A DNA stretch of 64,000 nucleotides from an uncultured Clostridium sp. (lineage in GTDB: Bacteria; Bacillota; Clostridia; Clostridiales; Clostridiaceae), in the NCBI GenBank assembly GCA_900547475.1, contig URGW01000012.1, positions 1 through 64,000 of the forward strand, given 5' to 3'. Below the pieces are notes generated by a model. It searched no databases, was not told the DNA's origin, and saw only the letters and a program-made list of their open reading frames with translations. The stretch's first letter is position 1. Every line of letters starts with the position of its first letter. This document shows positions 17,090 through 26,544 of the stretch, piece by piece. The position numbers were made by a program, and so were the translations under genes.

Positions 17090-17204
17090 TTGACAATCCT
17101 ATGAGGAATTAGTTACAATAATATTGTAATAATTCAATAAAATAAAAATAAATTGATTTTAAAAGGGTATTTAGATATTTGAGTGTCTACATAAGCTTAA
17201 GCTT
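17090..17204 (+). promoter_or_regulatory. Promoter and candidate operators of the arabino-oligosaccharide operon
   Basis: The 460-base gap 16781-17239 holds a terminator and this control region. TTGACA (17090-17095) and TACAAT (17114-17119) are 18 bases apart. TTACAAT-AAT-ATTGTAA (17113-17129) is a dyad covering the -10 box, as a repressor site would. A second perfect palindrome, AAGCTTAAGCTT, lies at 17193-17204 in the leader. TTGTAAT is repeated near 17067, 17124 and 17206. Confidence 0.6.
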
Positions 17205-17239
17205 TTGTAATATATTTATATGAATTATGGAGGGGTATT

Positions 17240-18634
17240 ATGATTAAGATGAAAACGTTTAAGAGATTGATGGGTCTTGTATTAGCTACATCATTAACTA
17301 CGGGTTTAATGGTTGGATGTGGATCTAATAAAGGTACAGACGATTCAGAAGCAACAAGTGAATCAGAAGAGGGTACATCAGATGAAGCTGAAGAGGAGCC
17401 AACAGTAGTAACTGTAGGGGATGAAAATGGTACTGAATTTGAAATGTGGACATTTGTTGAATTGCATGCTCAATTCTATCAAGAAATGGTTAAGGAATGG
17501 AATGAGCAAAATCCAGATAAAACAATTAATTTAAAGATGACAGTTTTACCTTTTGGTGATATGAATACTAAATTACAATCATCTTTACTAGCTGGAAAGG
17601 GAGCTCCAGATTTATGTGACATAGAAGTTGGACAATTCCCTAATTTCTTAAAAGGTGTGCCACAATTAGAAACATTAAATGATGTTGTTGAACCTTATAA
17701 GGATTCAATTGTAGAATCAAGACTTAATCTTTATAGTAAAGATGGAAATATATATGGGCTACCAACACATGTTGGTGCAACAGTTGCTTTTTATAACACT
17801 GAATTATTAGAAGCTGCAGGTATTGATTATACAACAATTAAAACTTGGGATGATTTTAAAGAAGCTGGTAGTAAGTATTACGAAGCTACAGGGAAGTATT
17901 TAGGAACTGCAGATACAGGTACATTATGGACTGAATCATTAATGCTTTCAGAATTAGGTAGTGATTATACAGATGAAGATGGTAATCCAATTATTAATAG
18001 TGATGAAATGAAAAAAGTTTTATCAACATTAAAAGATCTTCAAGACAGCAATGCAATTGCTACAATAGCAGGTGGACAACCAGATATGGAAGAAGCTTTT
18101 GGTGAATACAACAAAGGAAATTATGCTTGTGCTATTATGCCAATGTGGTATATGTCAAGATTTATAAACTATATGCCGGAATTATCAGGTAAAATTGCTA
18201 TAGCTCCAGCTCCAGTATTTGAAGAAGGACAAGATCGTTCTGTTGGTGGAGGAGGTACTGGTACGGTTGTTACTAAGCAATGTGAAAATGCCGATTTAGC
18301 TAAAGAGTTCTTAGCATTTGCTAAACTTTCAGAAGAAGGTAATGTTAAAGTTTGGGAAATACTAGGTTTTGATCCTGTTAATACTGCTGTTTGGGAAAAT
18401 GAAGAAGTTACTAATAATCCAGATAACCAATATGTCCAATATTTCCAAAACAATCCATTTGATGTATTAAAGGAAATTAGAGATGAGATTGGATTATGTA
18501 AGATTGTCGAAAATACTCCATCTATAAATGAAGTTTTATGTACAACTACTTTAAATAGTATATTTGAAGATGGTGGAGATGTAAATGAAGAATTAGATTA
18601 TGCACAAGAAGAAGTAGAAAATGCAATTCAATAA
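17240..18634 (+). CDS. ABC transporter sugar-binding lipoprotein (AraN-like)
   Basis: A 464-residue extracellular solute-binding protein of family 1. The signal peptide ends in the lipobox LMVGC (Cys at residue 27), followed by an acidic Ser/Thr/Glu linker and the two-lobed binding fold. Typical segments are EMWTFVELHAQFYQEMVKEW and WDDFKEAG. It would deliver oligosaccharides to the two permeases that follow. No ATPase is encoded, which is usual for systems that share an MsmX/UgpC-type ATPase. Neighbouring GH51 and GH43 indicate arabino-oligosaccharides. GGAGGGG precedes the ATG. Confidence 0.93.
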   Translation: MIKMKTFKRLMGLVLATSLTTGLMVGCGSNKGTDDSEATSESEEGTSDEAEEEPTVVTVGDENGTEFEMWTFVELHAQFYQEMVKEWNEQNPDKTINLKMTVLPFGDMNTKLQSSLLAGKGAPDLCDIEVGQFPNFLKGVPQLETLNDVVEPYKDSIVESRLNLYSKDGNIYGLPTHVGATVAFYNTELLEAAGIDYTTIKTWDDFKEAGSKYYEATGKYLGTADTGTLWTESLMLSELGSDYTDEDGNPIINSDEMKKVLSTLKDLQDSNAIATIAGGQPDMEEAFGEYNKGNYACAIMPMWYMSRFINYMPELSGKIAIAPAPVFEEGQDRSVGGGGTGTVVTKQCENADLAKEFLAFAKLSEEGNVKVWEILGFDPVNTAVWENEEVTNNPDNQYVQYFQNNPFDVLKEIRDEIGLCKIVENTPSINEVLCTTTLNSIFEDGGDVNEELDYAQEEVENAIQ

Positions 18635-18706
18635 ATAAAATTATAGAAGTGTAGAGTTCATCATTTTAGATGAACTTTGCATAATCTATACGAGAGGAGT
18701 AAAACA

Positions 18707-19597
18707 ATGGTAAAAAGATTTATATATAATAAAAAAGTTGCACCATATGTATTTATATTACCATTTATAATAATATTCTTAGTGTTCTTTATATCACCTA
18801 TGGTAAGAACTATAATAATGAGTTTTCAATCAGTTTTACCAGGAATAACTGAATGGGTTGGACTTGATAATTATAGCAAGTTATTAGGAGATAAAGTATT
18901 TCTTAAGGCTATTATGAACAGTATGAAATATATGATTTGGACCTTAATATTACTTATTCCAATTCCTATGTTACTTGCAACAGTTTTAAATAGTAAATTT
19001 GCTAAGGGAAGAGAGTTCTTTAAATCTGCATTATATTTACCAGCATTAACATCTGTAGTTGTTGCAGGTACAATATTTAGATTGGCGTTTAGTGAATTAG
19101 ATGGTGCTGTAATGAACTCTATTATAGGTTTCTTTGGAATGGAACCTATAAAATGGTTAAAAAGTGCAGGAACGGGTTTTTTTGCATTATTACTTTTAGC
19201 ATGCTGGAGATGGACAGGTGTTAATATGTTATATTTTCTATCAGGTCTTAAGAATATACCAGATGAATTATATGAATCAGCTGATATAGATGGAGCAAGT
19301 GCTATTCAAAAATTTATTTATATTACAATTCCACAATTAAAACCAACAATAGTATACGTATTAACTATTTCAATATATGCTGGATTAGCAATGTTTACAG
19401 AAAGTTATATGATTTGGGGTGGAAATGCTTCACCAAAGAATATAGGACTTACAATTGTAGGATACTTATATAGACAAGGTATTGAAAAGAATGCAATGGG
19501 ATATGCATCTGCAGTTGGTATTATATTATTTATAATAGCAATGACTATTAATATGATTCAATTAAAATTAAATGGAACATTTTCAAAGGAGGAGTAG
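18707..19597 (+). CDS. Sugar ABC transporter permease (AraP/MalF type)
   Basis: A 296-residue inner-membrane permease with six helices. The EAA loop is at ESADIDGASAIQKFIYITIP, the site that docks the ATPase. The frame extends upstream to 18677, but the ATG at 18707 has GAGAGGAG seven bases before it. Together with the next gene it forms the transmembrane channel for the lipoprotein encoded upstream. Confidence 0.94.
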   Translation: MVKRFIYNKKVAPYVFILPFIIIFLVFFISPMVRTIIMSFQSVLPGITEWVGLDNYSKLLGDKVFLKAIMNSMKYMIWTLILLIPIPMLLATVLNSKFAKGREFFKSALYLPALTSVVVAGTIFRLAFSELDGAVMNSIIGFFGMEPIKWLKSAGTGFFALLLLACWRWTGVNMLYFLSGLKNIPDELYESADIDGASAIQKFIYITIPQLKPTIVYVLTISIYAGLAMFTESYMIWGGNASPKNIGLTIVGYLYRQGIEKNAMGYASAVGIILFIIAMTINMIQLKLNGTFSKEE

Positions 19598-19600
19598 GTA

Positions 19601-20494
19601 ATGGCTAATTTAAATGTATCAACAAATATAGAAAAACCAATAAAAAAGAAAGCTGTTAGAAATAAAAAGCGTTTGGCATTACAAGTATTAGTTTTTACTT
19701 TATTCCTTATTTTATCCTGTATTGTAATTATACCTTTTTATATATTAGTTATTTCATCATTTAAGCCAGGAAATGATTTAATACGTTATGGAATAAACTT
19801 AAAGATTGAATTAGATAAAATGTCTTTAGATAATTTTATATTCTTATTTACTGGAGATCATCAGTATTTTACATGGTTCTTTAATAGTTTATTTTTAACA
19901 GCTGTGTCTGTAATAATAACTTTATTTGTATGTGCAGCAGTTGGATATGGATTTTCAATGTATGACTTTAAGTTTAAAAATTTCTTATTTATTTGTGTAT
20001 TATTCGTTATGATGGTTCCTTTTGAAATATTAATGGTACCTATGTATAGTCAGATAATAGATATGGGATTAATAGATACTTATTCGGGAATTATACTGCC
20101 AGGAATAACTAGTGCTTCTACTATATTTTTCTTTAGGCAATATTTAATGGGAATTCCAAGAGATTTAATTAATGCAGGAAGAATTGATGGTGCATCAGAA
20201 TATGGAATTTTCTTTAGGATAATAATTCCAGTTATGAAACCAGCATTTGCTGCTATGGCAATTTTAAATACAATGGGTGCTTGGAATAATTTATTGTGGC
20301 CTTTACTAGTTTTAAAGACTGACACTAAATTTACTTTGCCAATAGGATTAAATACATTATTAACTCCTTATGGTAATAACTATGATTTATTAATAGTAGG
20401 CTCATTCTTCTCAGTGATTCCAGTATTAATAATTTTCTTATGTTTCCAAAAATACTTTATTGATGGTATGACAGCAGGAGCTGTTAAGGGATAA
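19601..20494 (+). CDS. Sugar ABC transporter permease (AraQ/MalG type)
   Basis: A 297-residue permease with six helices and the EAA-type loop NAGRIDGASEYGIFFRIIIP. The C-terminal end FIDGMTAGAVKG is characteristic of the MalG group. It begins 3 bases after the previous stop with an AGGAGG site inside the upstream gene, so translation of the two is coupled. It pairs with the MalF-type subunit. Confidence 0.95.
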   Translation: MANLNVSTNIEKPIKKKAVRNKKRLALQVLVFTLFLILSCIVIIPFYILVISSFKPGNDLIRYGINLKIELDKMSLDNFIFLFTGDHQYFTWFFNSLFLTAVSVIITLFVCAAVGYGFSMYDFKFKNFLFICVLFVMMVPFEILMVPMYSQIIDMGLIDTYSGIILPGITSASTIFFFRQYLMGIPRDLINAGRIDGASEYGIFFRIIIPVMKPAFAAMAILNTMGAWNNLLWPLLVLKTDTKFTLPIGLNTLLTPYGNNYDLLIVGSFFSVIPVLIIFLCFQKYFIDGMTAGAVKG

Positions 20495-20528
20495 AAAAGA
20501 GTGATAAAACTAAAGGGAGAGATATCAT

Positions 20529-22046
20529 ATGAGTAAAAAAGCAAAAATGATAATAGATAAAGAATTTAAAATATCAGAAATTGATAAAAGAATTTATGGA
20601 TCTTTTATAGAGCATTTAGGACGAGCTGTATATGGTGGAATATATGAACCAGGACATTATTCAGCAGATGAAAATGGATTTAGAAAAGATGTTATAGAGT
20701 TAGTTAAAGAATTAAATGTACCAATTGTAAGATATCCAGGAGGAAATTTTGTATCTAATTTCTTTTGGGAAGATAGTGTTGGACCAGTAGAGGAAAGACC
20801 AAGAAGATTAGAACTTGCATGGAGAAGTTTAGAAACAAATGAGGTTGGATTAAATGAATTTTCTAAGTGGACAAACTCAATTAATTCAGAAATAATGATG
20901 GCAGTTAATTTAGGAACTAGAGGAATTTCAGATGCATGTAATTTATTAGAATATTGTAATCATGAAGGTGGGACTAAATATAGTGATTTAAGGATTAAAC
21001 ATGGAGTAGAAAAGCCACATAAAATTAAGACTTGGTGTTTAGGAAATGAGATGGATGGTCCATGGCAATTAGGTCACAAAACTATGGAAGAGTATGGAAG
21101 ATTGAGTGTTGAAACAGCAAGAGCAATGAAAACTATAGATCCAAGTATAGAGCTTGTTTCTTGTGGAAGTTCTAATACAGGAATGCCAACTTTCCCAGAG
21201 TGGGAAGCAACAACATTAAATCATAATTATGAAGAAATAGATTATGTTTCGCTTCATCAATATTATGGAAATAGATTTAATGATACAGCAAATTTTCTAG
21301 CTCAATCTGTAGATATGGATGAATTTATTAAAACTGTAAAGTCTACATGTGATTATATAAAGGCTAAGAAGCGTAGCAAAAAAACTATTAATTTAAGTTT
21401 TGATGAATGGAATGTATGGTTCCATTCTAATGCAGAAGATGATGATATCATGAAAAATAGACCATGGCAAATTGGTCCAGCGTTATTAGAAGATATTTAT
21501 AATTTTGAAGATGCACTATTAGTTGGGTTAATGTTAATAACGTTATTAAAACATAGTGATAGAGTTAAAATTGCTTGTATGGCACAATTAGTAAATGTTA
21601 TTGCACCAATAATGACGGAAAAGAATGGCCCTGCATGGAAGCAAACAATTTATTATCCTTATTTACATGCTTCAAAATATGGAAGAGGAATAGCATTGCA
21701 ATCAGTAATATCATCACCAAAACATGATACAATAGATTTTACAGATGTTAATGATGTAGAATCTATTGCAGTGTATAATGAAGAGAAGGAAGAGGTTACT
21801 ATATTTGCAGTAAATAGAAATTTAAATGAAGATATTAATTTAGATTGTGATGTAAGGAGTTTTGAAGGTTATAAGATAATAGAACATATAGTCTTAGAGA
21901 ATAATGATATGAAAGCTGTAAATTCTATTGTTAAAGAAACAGTTACACCTAAATTAGTTAGTAGAAGTGAATTAGTTGATGGAGTTTTAACTGCACAATT
22001 AAGCAAAGCTTCTTGGAATGTAATTAGATTAGGAAAAGATATGTAA
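20529..22046 (+). CDS. abfA: Alpha-L-arabinofuranosidase, GH51
   Basis: A 505-residue intracellular exo-arabinofuranosidase that removes terminal L-arabinofuranose from arabino-oligosaccharides. The N-terminal TIM barrel carries the acid/base Glu in WCLGNEMDGPWQ and the nucleophile Glu in NLSFDEWNVWFH. The start region IDKRIYGSFIEHLGRAVYGG is the family signature. The C-terminal part is a beta-sandwich. No signal peptide is present, in line with import by the preceding ABC system. It is 34 bases after the permease. Confidence 0.96.
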   Translation: MSKKAKMIIDKEFKISEIDKRIYGSFIEHLGRAVYGGIYEPGHYSADENGFRKDVIELVKELNVPIVRYPGGNFVSNFFWEDSVGPVEERPRRLELAWRSLETNEVGLNEFSKWTNSINSEIMMAVNLGTRGISDACNLLEYCNHEGGTKYSDLRIKHGVEKPHKIKTWCLGNEMDGPWQLGHKTMEEYGRLSVETARAMKTIDPSIELVSCGSSNTGMPTFPEWEATTLNHNYEEIDYVSLHQYYGNRFNDTANFLAQSVDMDEFIKTVKSTCDYIKAKKRSKKTINLSFDEWNVWFHSNAEDDDIMKNRPWQIGPALLEDIYNFEDALLVGLMLITLLKHSDRVKIACMAQLVNVIAPIMTEKNGPAWKQTIYYPYLHASKYGRGIALQSVISSPKHDTIDFTDVNDVESIAVYNEEKEEVTIFAVNRNLNEDINLDCDVRSFEGYKIIEHIVLENNDMKAVNSIVKETVTPKLVSRSELVDGVLTAQLSKASWNVIRLGKDM

Positions 22047-22180
22047 AGTATATTAACTAAGTATCTTAAATCTAAAATTATTAGTTTACTATAGTAGTTT
22101 TTTAATCGCTTTGTAATTTACTTGCAAATTAATATTAATAAAAATTAAAAAGTGGTTTTTACAAGAAGGAGTGTCGCAGA

Positions 22181-23113
22181 ATGTTAAAAGAAATTGAACT
22201 AAGTTATAGTGATAAAAATGAGATGCTTAGTGTAATAAAGGCATTAGCAAATGAATCAAGAATAAATATTTTGCAACTATTAGATAGAGGATGTTTAAAT
22301 GTAAATGAGATTGCTGAAACTTTAGATTTACCAGTATCAACAACAGCATTAAATATAAAGATTTTAGAAGAAGCTGGATTAGTGCTTACAGAGTTACAGC
22401 CTGGAATTAGAGGATCTATGAAGGTAAGTAGTAAGGCTTGTAGTAACATTATTATTAATTTGAATGATAGCATAAATACTTTATCAGAAAATTGTGTTTA
22501 TATAAATATGCCTATTGGTAACTATAGCGATTGTTTGATATCGCCATCTTGTGGATTAGTTAGTGAAAAAGGAAGTATAGGTAGATTTGACAAACCAAGT
22601 AGTTTCTATTATCCAGAAAAAGTTAATGCTCAGTTGTTATGGTTTTATAAAGGATATATAGAATATAAGTTTCCATATGAAAAATTAAAAAATAAAAAAA
22701 TATATATGTTGGAAATTTCAACAGAAATATGTTCAGAAGCTCCACATTATAGAAATGATTGGCCATCAGATATAACTATGTGGATAAATGATATAGAAGT
22801 TGGAACATGGACTAGTCCAGGTGATTTTGGGGGTAGACGTGGAAGAAATAATCCACAATGGTGGCCAGATACAATAAATCAATATGGATTATTAAAATAT
22901 TGGAGAATTAAGAATACAGGCACTTATATTGATGATGTAAAATTATCAGATAAAACAATTGATGATTTTAAGATTACAGAAAATGATTTTATAAGTGTAA
23001 GAATTGGTATAAAAGAAAATGCAAAGAATATAGGCGGAATAAGTATATTCGGAAAATCTTTTGGTGATTATCCACAAGATATAATAATGAAAATAGAGTA
23101 TGAAAAAATATAG
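22181..23113 (+). CDS. ArsR-type HTH regulator fused to a beta-rich sensor domain
   Basis: A 310-residue protein. Residues 15-85 form an ArsR-like winged helix (VIKALANESRINILQLL, then DLPVSTTALNIKILEEAGLV). Residues about 135-310 are rich in Trp, Tyr and Gly (WPSDITMWINDIEVGTW, NNPQWWPDTINQYG) and look like a beta-sandwich, possibly carbohydrate-binding. No metal-binding Cys pattern of classical ArsR proteins is seen. It lies between GH51 and GH43, so it probably senses an arabinose-containing ligand and controls this operon. The ligand domain assignment is inference. Confidence 0.85.
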   Translation: MLKEIELSYSDKNEMLSVIKALANESRINILQLLDRGCLNVNEIAETLDLPVSTTALNIKILEEAGLVLTELQPGIRGSMKVSSKACSNIIINLNDSINTLSENCVYINMPIGNYSDCLISPSCGLVSEKGSIGRFDKPSSFYYPEKVNAQLLWFYKGYIEYKFPYEKLKNKKIYMLEISTEICSEAPHYRNDWPSDITMWINDIEVGTWTSPGDFGGRRGRNNPQWWPDTINQYGLLKYWRIKNTGTYIDDVKLSDKTIDDFKITENDFISVRIGIKENAKNIGGISIFGKSFGDYPQDIIMKIEYEKI

Positions 23114-23154
23114 TAAAAATATTGTAAGTTTGGTATTAAATATGGGGGAGAGTT

Positions 23155-24099
23155 ATGACAGTTAAAGAATTAGTAAAACCTATTATATTACAAAGAGCAG
23201 ATCCGTGGATATATAAACACATAGATGGATATTATTATTTTTCAGCTTCAGTACCTGAATATGATAGGGTTGAAATAAGGAGAGCAAAAACAATAAATGG
23301 ATTATCAGAAGCAGATGGGGTAACTATTTGGAGAAAACATGATGAAGGTATGTTAAGTGCAAATATATGGGCACCTGAAATTCATTATATCGATGGAAAA
23401 TGGTATATATATTTTGCAGCAGCTAGAACTACAGAAACAAATGAGGGATTATTTGATCATAGAATATTTGTATTAGAAAATGAGAGTGAAAATCCATTAG
23501 AGGGTGAATGGGTAGAAAAAGGGCAATTAAAAACTAATTGGGAATCTTTTGCATTAGATGCAACTACATTTGAGCATAATGGAGTTAGATATCTAGTTTG
23601 GGCTCAAAAAGATCCTAATATATATGGGAATTCTAATTTATATATTGCAAAGATGAAGAATCCTTGGACAATAGAAGATGAACAGGTAATGATTGCAGAA
23701 CCAGAATATGATTGGGAGAAAATTGGGTTCTTAGTTAATGAAGGGCCAGCAGTACTAAATAGAAATGGAAAGATATTTATTTCATATTCTGCAAGTGCTA
23801 CTGATTATAATTATTGTATGGGAGTTTTAATTGCTGATGAAAATAGTGACTTGTTAAATAAATATTCTTGGCATAAGTCAGAAAAGCCTGTTTTAAAGAC
23901 AGATGAAGAAAATGGTATATTTGGACCAGGACATAGTTGCTTTACTGTTTCAGAAGATGGTAAAAAAGATATGTTAGTATATCATGCAAGGAATTATAAA
24001 GAGATAGTAGGAGATCCACTATATGATCCTAATAGGCATACATTTGTTAAAGAATTAGGTTATGATGATAAGGGAAATATAATATTTGATTTGAAATAA
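23155..24099 (+). CDS. Glycoside hydrolase family 43 (arabinofuranosidase-like)
   Basis: A 314-residue five-bladed propeller enzyme. Candidate catalytic residues are Asp in QRADPWIY (general base), Asp in SFALDATTFEHNG (pKa modulator) and Glu in LVNEGPAVL (acid). The order and spacing fit GH43. It has no signal peptide, so it acts on imported oligosaccharides together with GH51. Exo-1,5-arabinofuranosidase activity is likely from context, although GH43 also includes xylosidases. GGGGGAG precedes the ATG. Confidence 0.9.
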   Translation: MTVKELVKPIILQRADPWIYKHIDGYYYFSASVPEYDRVEIRRAKTINGLSEADGVTIWRKHDEGMLSANIWAPEIHYIDGKWYIYFAAARTTETNEGLFDHRIFVLENESENPLEGEWVEKGQLKTNWESFALDATTFEHNGVRYLVWAQKDPNIYGNSNLYIAKMKNPWTIEDEQVMIAEPEYDWEKIGFLVNEGPAVLNRNGKIFISYSASATDYNYCMGVLIADENSDLLNKYSWHKSEKPVLKTDEENGIFGPGHSCFTVSEDGKKDMLVYHARNYKEIVGDPLYDPNRHTFVKELGYDDKGNIIFDLK

Positions 24100-24110
24100 T
24101 TTTTGTAGAT

Positions 24111-24162
24111 GACTCTAAAATATTTTTTATTGATAAAATATTTTAGAGTCAAGTTTTTTACT
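24111..24162 (+). terminator. Rho-independent terminator
   Basis: GACTCTAAAATATTTT (24111-24126) pairs perfectly with AAAATATTTTAGAGTC (24135-24150), and a U run follows. It closes the arabino-oligosaccharide operon. Confidence 0.92.
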
Positions 24163-24229
24163 AAACCAGTTTTTGGTGCCTCATAAATAAGTTTAAATTA
24201 ATGAGGTAAAAATTTTAACCTTAGTAAAC

Positions 24230-25975
24230 TCAATTATTATTATTATCTGAACTATAATTTTCACCTATAACTTTATCATAAGTAATCAAATCTAAAGCTT
24301 CATTTCGAGAATCAGAACTTTGAATGCTTGGTGAGTAAAGTGGATACTCCTTCATTAAATTCTTCATAGTGCTCATAAAATCAGTATTTTTAGAATTAAT
24401 TAAGTCTGTAACAACATAAGGTATATAAAATGCAGAAATAGTATTAATATCTTTATTAAAAATATTAGAATCATAATTATTCCATAATATATATTTTTGG
24501 TTATAAATTAATTCTGCATTGTCATCAGAAACACCTAATCTATCATAAACATTATCATCTGGTGTGAAAAAAGGAAAATGATCACCAACAAAAACAAGTA
24601 CTACATCTTCATCAAAGTCCTTTAACCAGTTTGTAAATTCTCTTAATTGATCACTAGTTTCCTTAATACCAGCTAAGTAATATGATAATTGATCTGTTCC
24701 TTCAGCAGTTTCTGCATAGTATGGTTGATGATTTTGCATAGTAGTAGCAAATATATAGCTTGGTCTTTCGTTTGATTGTAGAACACTTTTAATTTGATTG
24801 AAAACACTTTTATCAGAAATATATCTTCTAAAGTTTTCAGTTTCAACTGTCATATTATCATCAAAATATAATTCATCAAAGCCATATTCTGTGTATAATG
24901 TATCTCTATCATAAAAGGTTTTGCTAAAAGGATGAATATAGGCTGTACCATAACCAAGAGATTTAAAGTAACTAGGAATTGTATCTATGATCTCTTGTTT
25001 TTTCAGTAAATTTTGTGGAACTGAAGGTGTATTAAGCGCATAGGTTGGTAAACCTGTCAATAATTCAAATTCAGTTCTTGTAGTATATCCTCCAAAGGTT
25101 GGAACTACACAATTTCCAACATACCCTTCAGATCCAACTGAATCAAATCCAGAGTAAATATTACTATCAATATCTAAAGAGTCAAAAACTCTAAAATCAC
25201 TAAATGATTCAGACATAATAAAAATAATATTAGGATTATTTTCAGATGTAGTTTCAGAGTCTGTACTTGTATCATTATTAGATAATAAATTTTTTATAGA
25301 ATCATAGCTATAATTTTCAGGTGGATCTACCATATCCATTAAATTTTCTGAGGTAGTTTTTGTTAAATAAGGAAGAAATCCTATATCACTAAACTGTTCA
25401 TTACTTTCTAATATATTAGTAGCTGCTGGAGTTTCTATTTCAAAGACTGAAAAAATTTTTGCAGAAATAGGTGTTGCCAGTATTATAGTTATCAAGGAGC
25501 TTATAATAGCACAACTAAAAATACGTTTTTTAAGAGAAAAATCTAAATTTAAGTTGTTTTTATAAGTTAAGAAAATATATAGTGCTAATATTATAAAGTT
25601 AATAATTAGTGGATAAGTAATTTTTAATGAAGCAAATTTTCCAACGTCACTTAAGTTTTTTGTCATTAATAAATCACTTATTACCAAATGACTACCGCTA
25701 GTTTTATATTTAAAATATTCAATACAAGAGAGAATATAAAGTATACCTCCGTGAATAGCAATAGATAAATAAGACTTTTTAAATATAAGAAAAATTACCA
25801 CAAATAAGATGGTACAAATAATAATATTAAATAATAATATGTTTGGTTTTTTTATTAAGAATTTTAATGTGTCATTGAAGTTTTGACAGATATTATATTC
25901 TAATAAAATTGATAAGAACAATGGGTATAATACAATTAATAAATATTTAGTTGTATTTTTGAAATTAAGTTTCAT
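24230..25975 (-). CDS. LTA synthase-like sulfatase-domain membrane protein
   Basis: A protein of about 581 residues. The N-terminal 200 residues contain five membrane helices, and the rest is an extracellular sulfatase-fold domain as in lipoteichoic acid synthase. The metal/catalytic region reads NIIFIMSESFSDF, then GGYTTRTEFELLTGLPT, which carries the likely catalytic Thr, and VFVGDHFPFF near the end. It should transfer phosphoglycerol or a related group to a surface polymer. The frame opens at 26029, but the AAGGAG at 25987-25992 favours the ATG at 25975. The gene stands alone. Confidence 0.9.
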   Translation of the reverse strand: MKLNFKNTTKYLLIVLYPLFLSILLEYNICQNFNDTLKFLIKKPNILLFNIIICTILFVVIFLIFKKSYLSIAIHGGILYILSCIEYFKYKTSGSHLVISDLLMTKNLSDVGKFASLKITYPLIINFIILALYIFLTYKNNLNLDFSLKKRIFSCAIISSLITIILATPISAKIFSVFEIETPAATNILESNEQFSDIGFLPYLTKTTSENLMDMVDPPENYSYDSIKNLLSNNDTSTDSETTSENNPNIIFIMSESFSDFRVFDSLDIDSNIYSGFDSVGSEGYVGNCVVPTFGGYTTRTEFELLTGLPTYALNTPSVPQNLLKKQEIIDTIPSYFKSLGYGTAYIHPFSKTFYDRDTLYTEYGFDELYFDDNMTVETENFRRYISDKSVFNQIKSVLQSNERPSYIFATTMQNHQPYYAETAEGTDQLSYYLAGIKETSDQLREFTNWLKDFDEDVVLVFVGDHFPFFTPDDNVYDRLGVSDDNAELIYNQKYILWNNYDSNIFNKDINTISAFYIPYVVTDLINSKNTDFMSTMKNLMKEYPLYSPSIQSSDSRNEALDLITYDKVIGENYSSDNNNN

Positions 25976-26202
25976 TATACGATAATAACTCCTTTCTGGT
26001 AAGATACCTTGAGAAATTACAAGAATCAAATATATTATATACTTAAAATATTCTTTTTGTAATTAGTTTAAGAGAATATTAAGAGAATTTTAATGGAATT
26101 TATAATAAAAATCCAATTTGTATGACATAAATTTACTTTTTAAATTTAAGCTATTTTGCACAAACTAATTTTAGTAAATAAAATTAGAATGGAGTGGTTG
26201 CA

Positions 26203-26430
26203 ATGTTTGGAATACCAGCAATTGAGTGGGTTGGATATGTAGCATCAATTATGATTGCTATATCTCTGATTATGAGTGATATAGTAAAGCTTAGAGTAAT
26301 AAATTCAATAGGGTGCATATTATTTGCTATATATGGTTTTACAGTAAAAGCTTATCCTGTTGGAATAATAAATTCATTTATATTCTTTGTGAATAGTTAT
26401 TATTTATATAAGTTTTATAAAGATAAATAA
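26203..26430 (+). CDS. Small YgjV-like membrane protein
   Basis: A 75-residue protein with three hydrophobic helices: WVGYVASIMIAISLIM, then VINSIGCILFAIYGF, then IINSFIFFVNSYYLY. This resembles half of the YgjV/Imp inner-membrane family. The GTG at 26194 overlaps GGAG, so the ATG at 26203 is preferred. The function is unknown. Confidence 0.75.
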   Translation: MFGIPAIEWVGYVASIMIAISLIMSDIVKLRVINSIGCILFAIYGFTVKAYPVGIINSFIFFVNSYYLYKFYKDK

Positions 26431-26544
26431 AAATAATTAGTAATTTATTACATGTGCCTCAAATTTTTAACTTGAAGTTTACAAAAAGTTAAATATGTAT
26501 ATAATAAAATAATGAATAAAATTAGGGAGGCGCTTTGTACAAAT

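Noticed and set aside
17161..17215. CcpA cre site in the arabino-oligosaccharide leader
   Set aside because: The palindrome AAGCTTAAGCTT lacks the central CG of cre sites and does not match the consensus.
25976..26029. Longer N-terminus for the LTA synthase-like protein
   Set aside because: The extension contains the AAGGAG ribosome site itself, so translation should begin after it.
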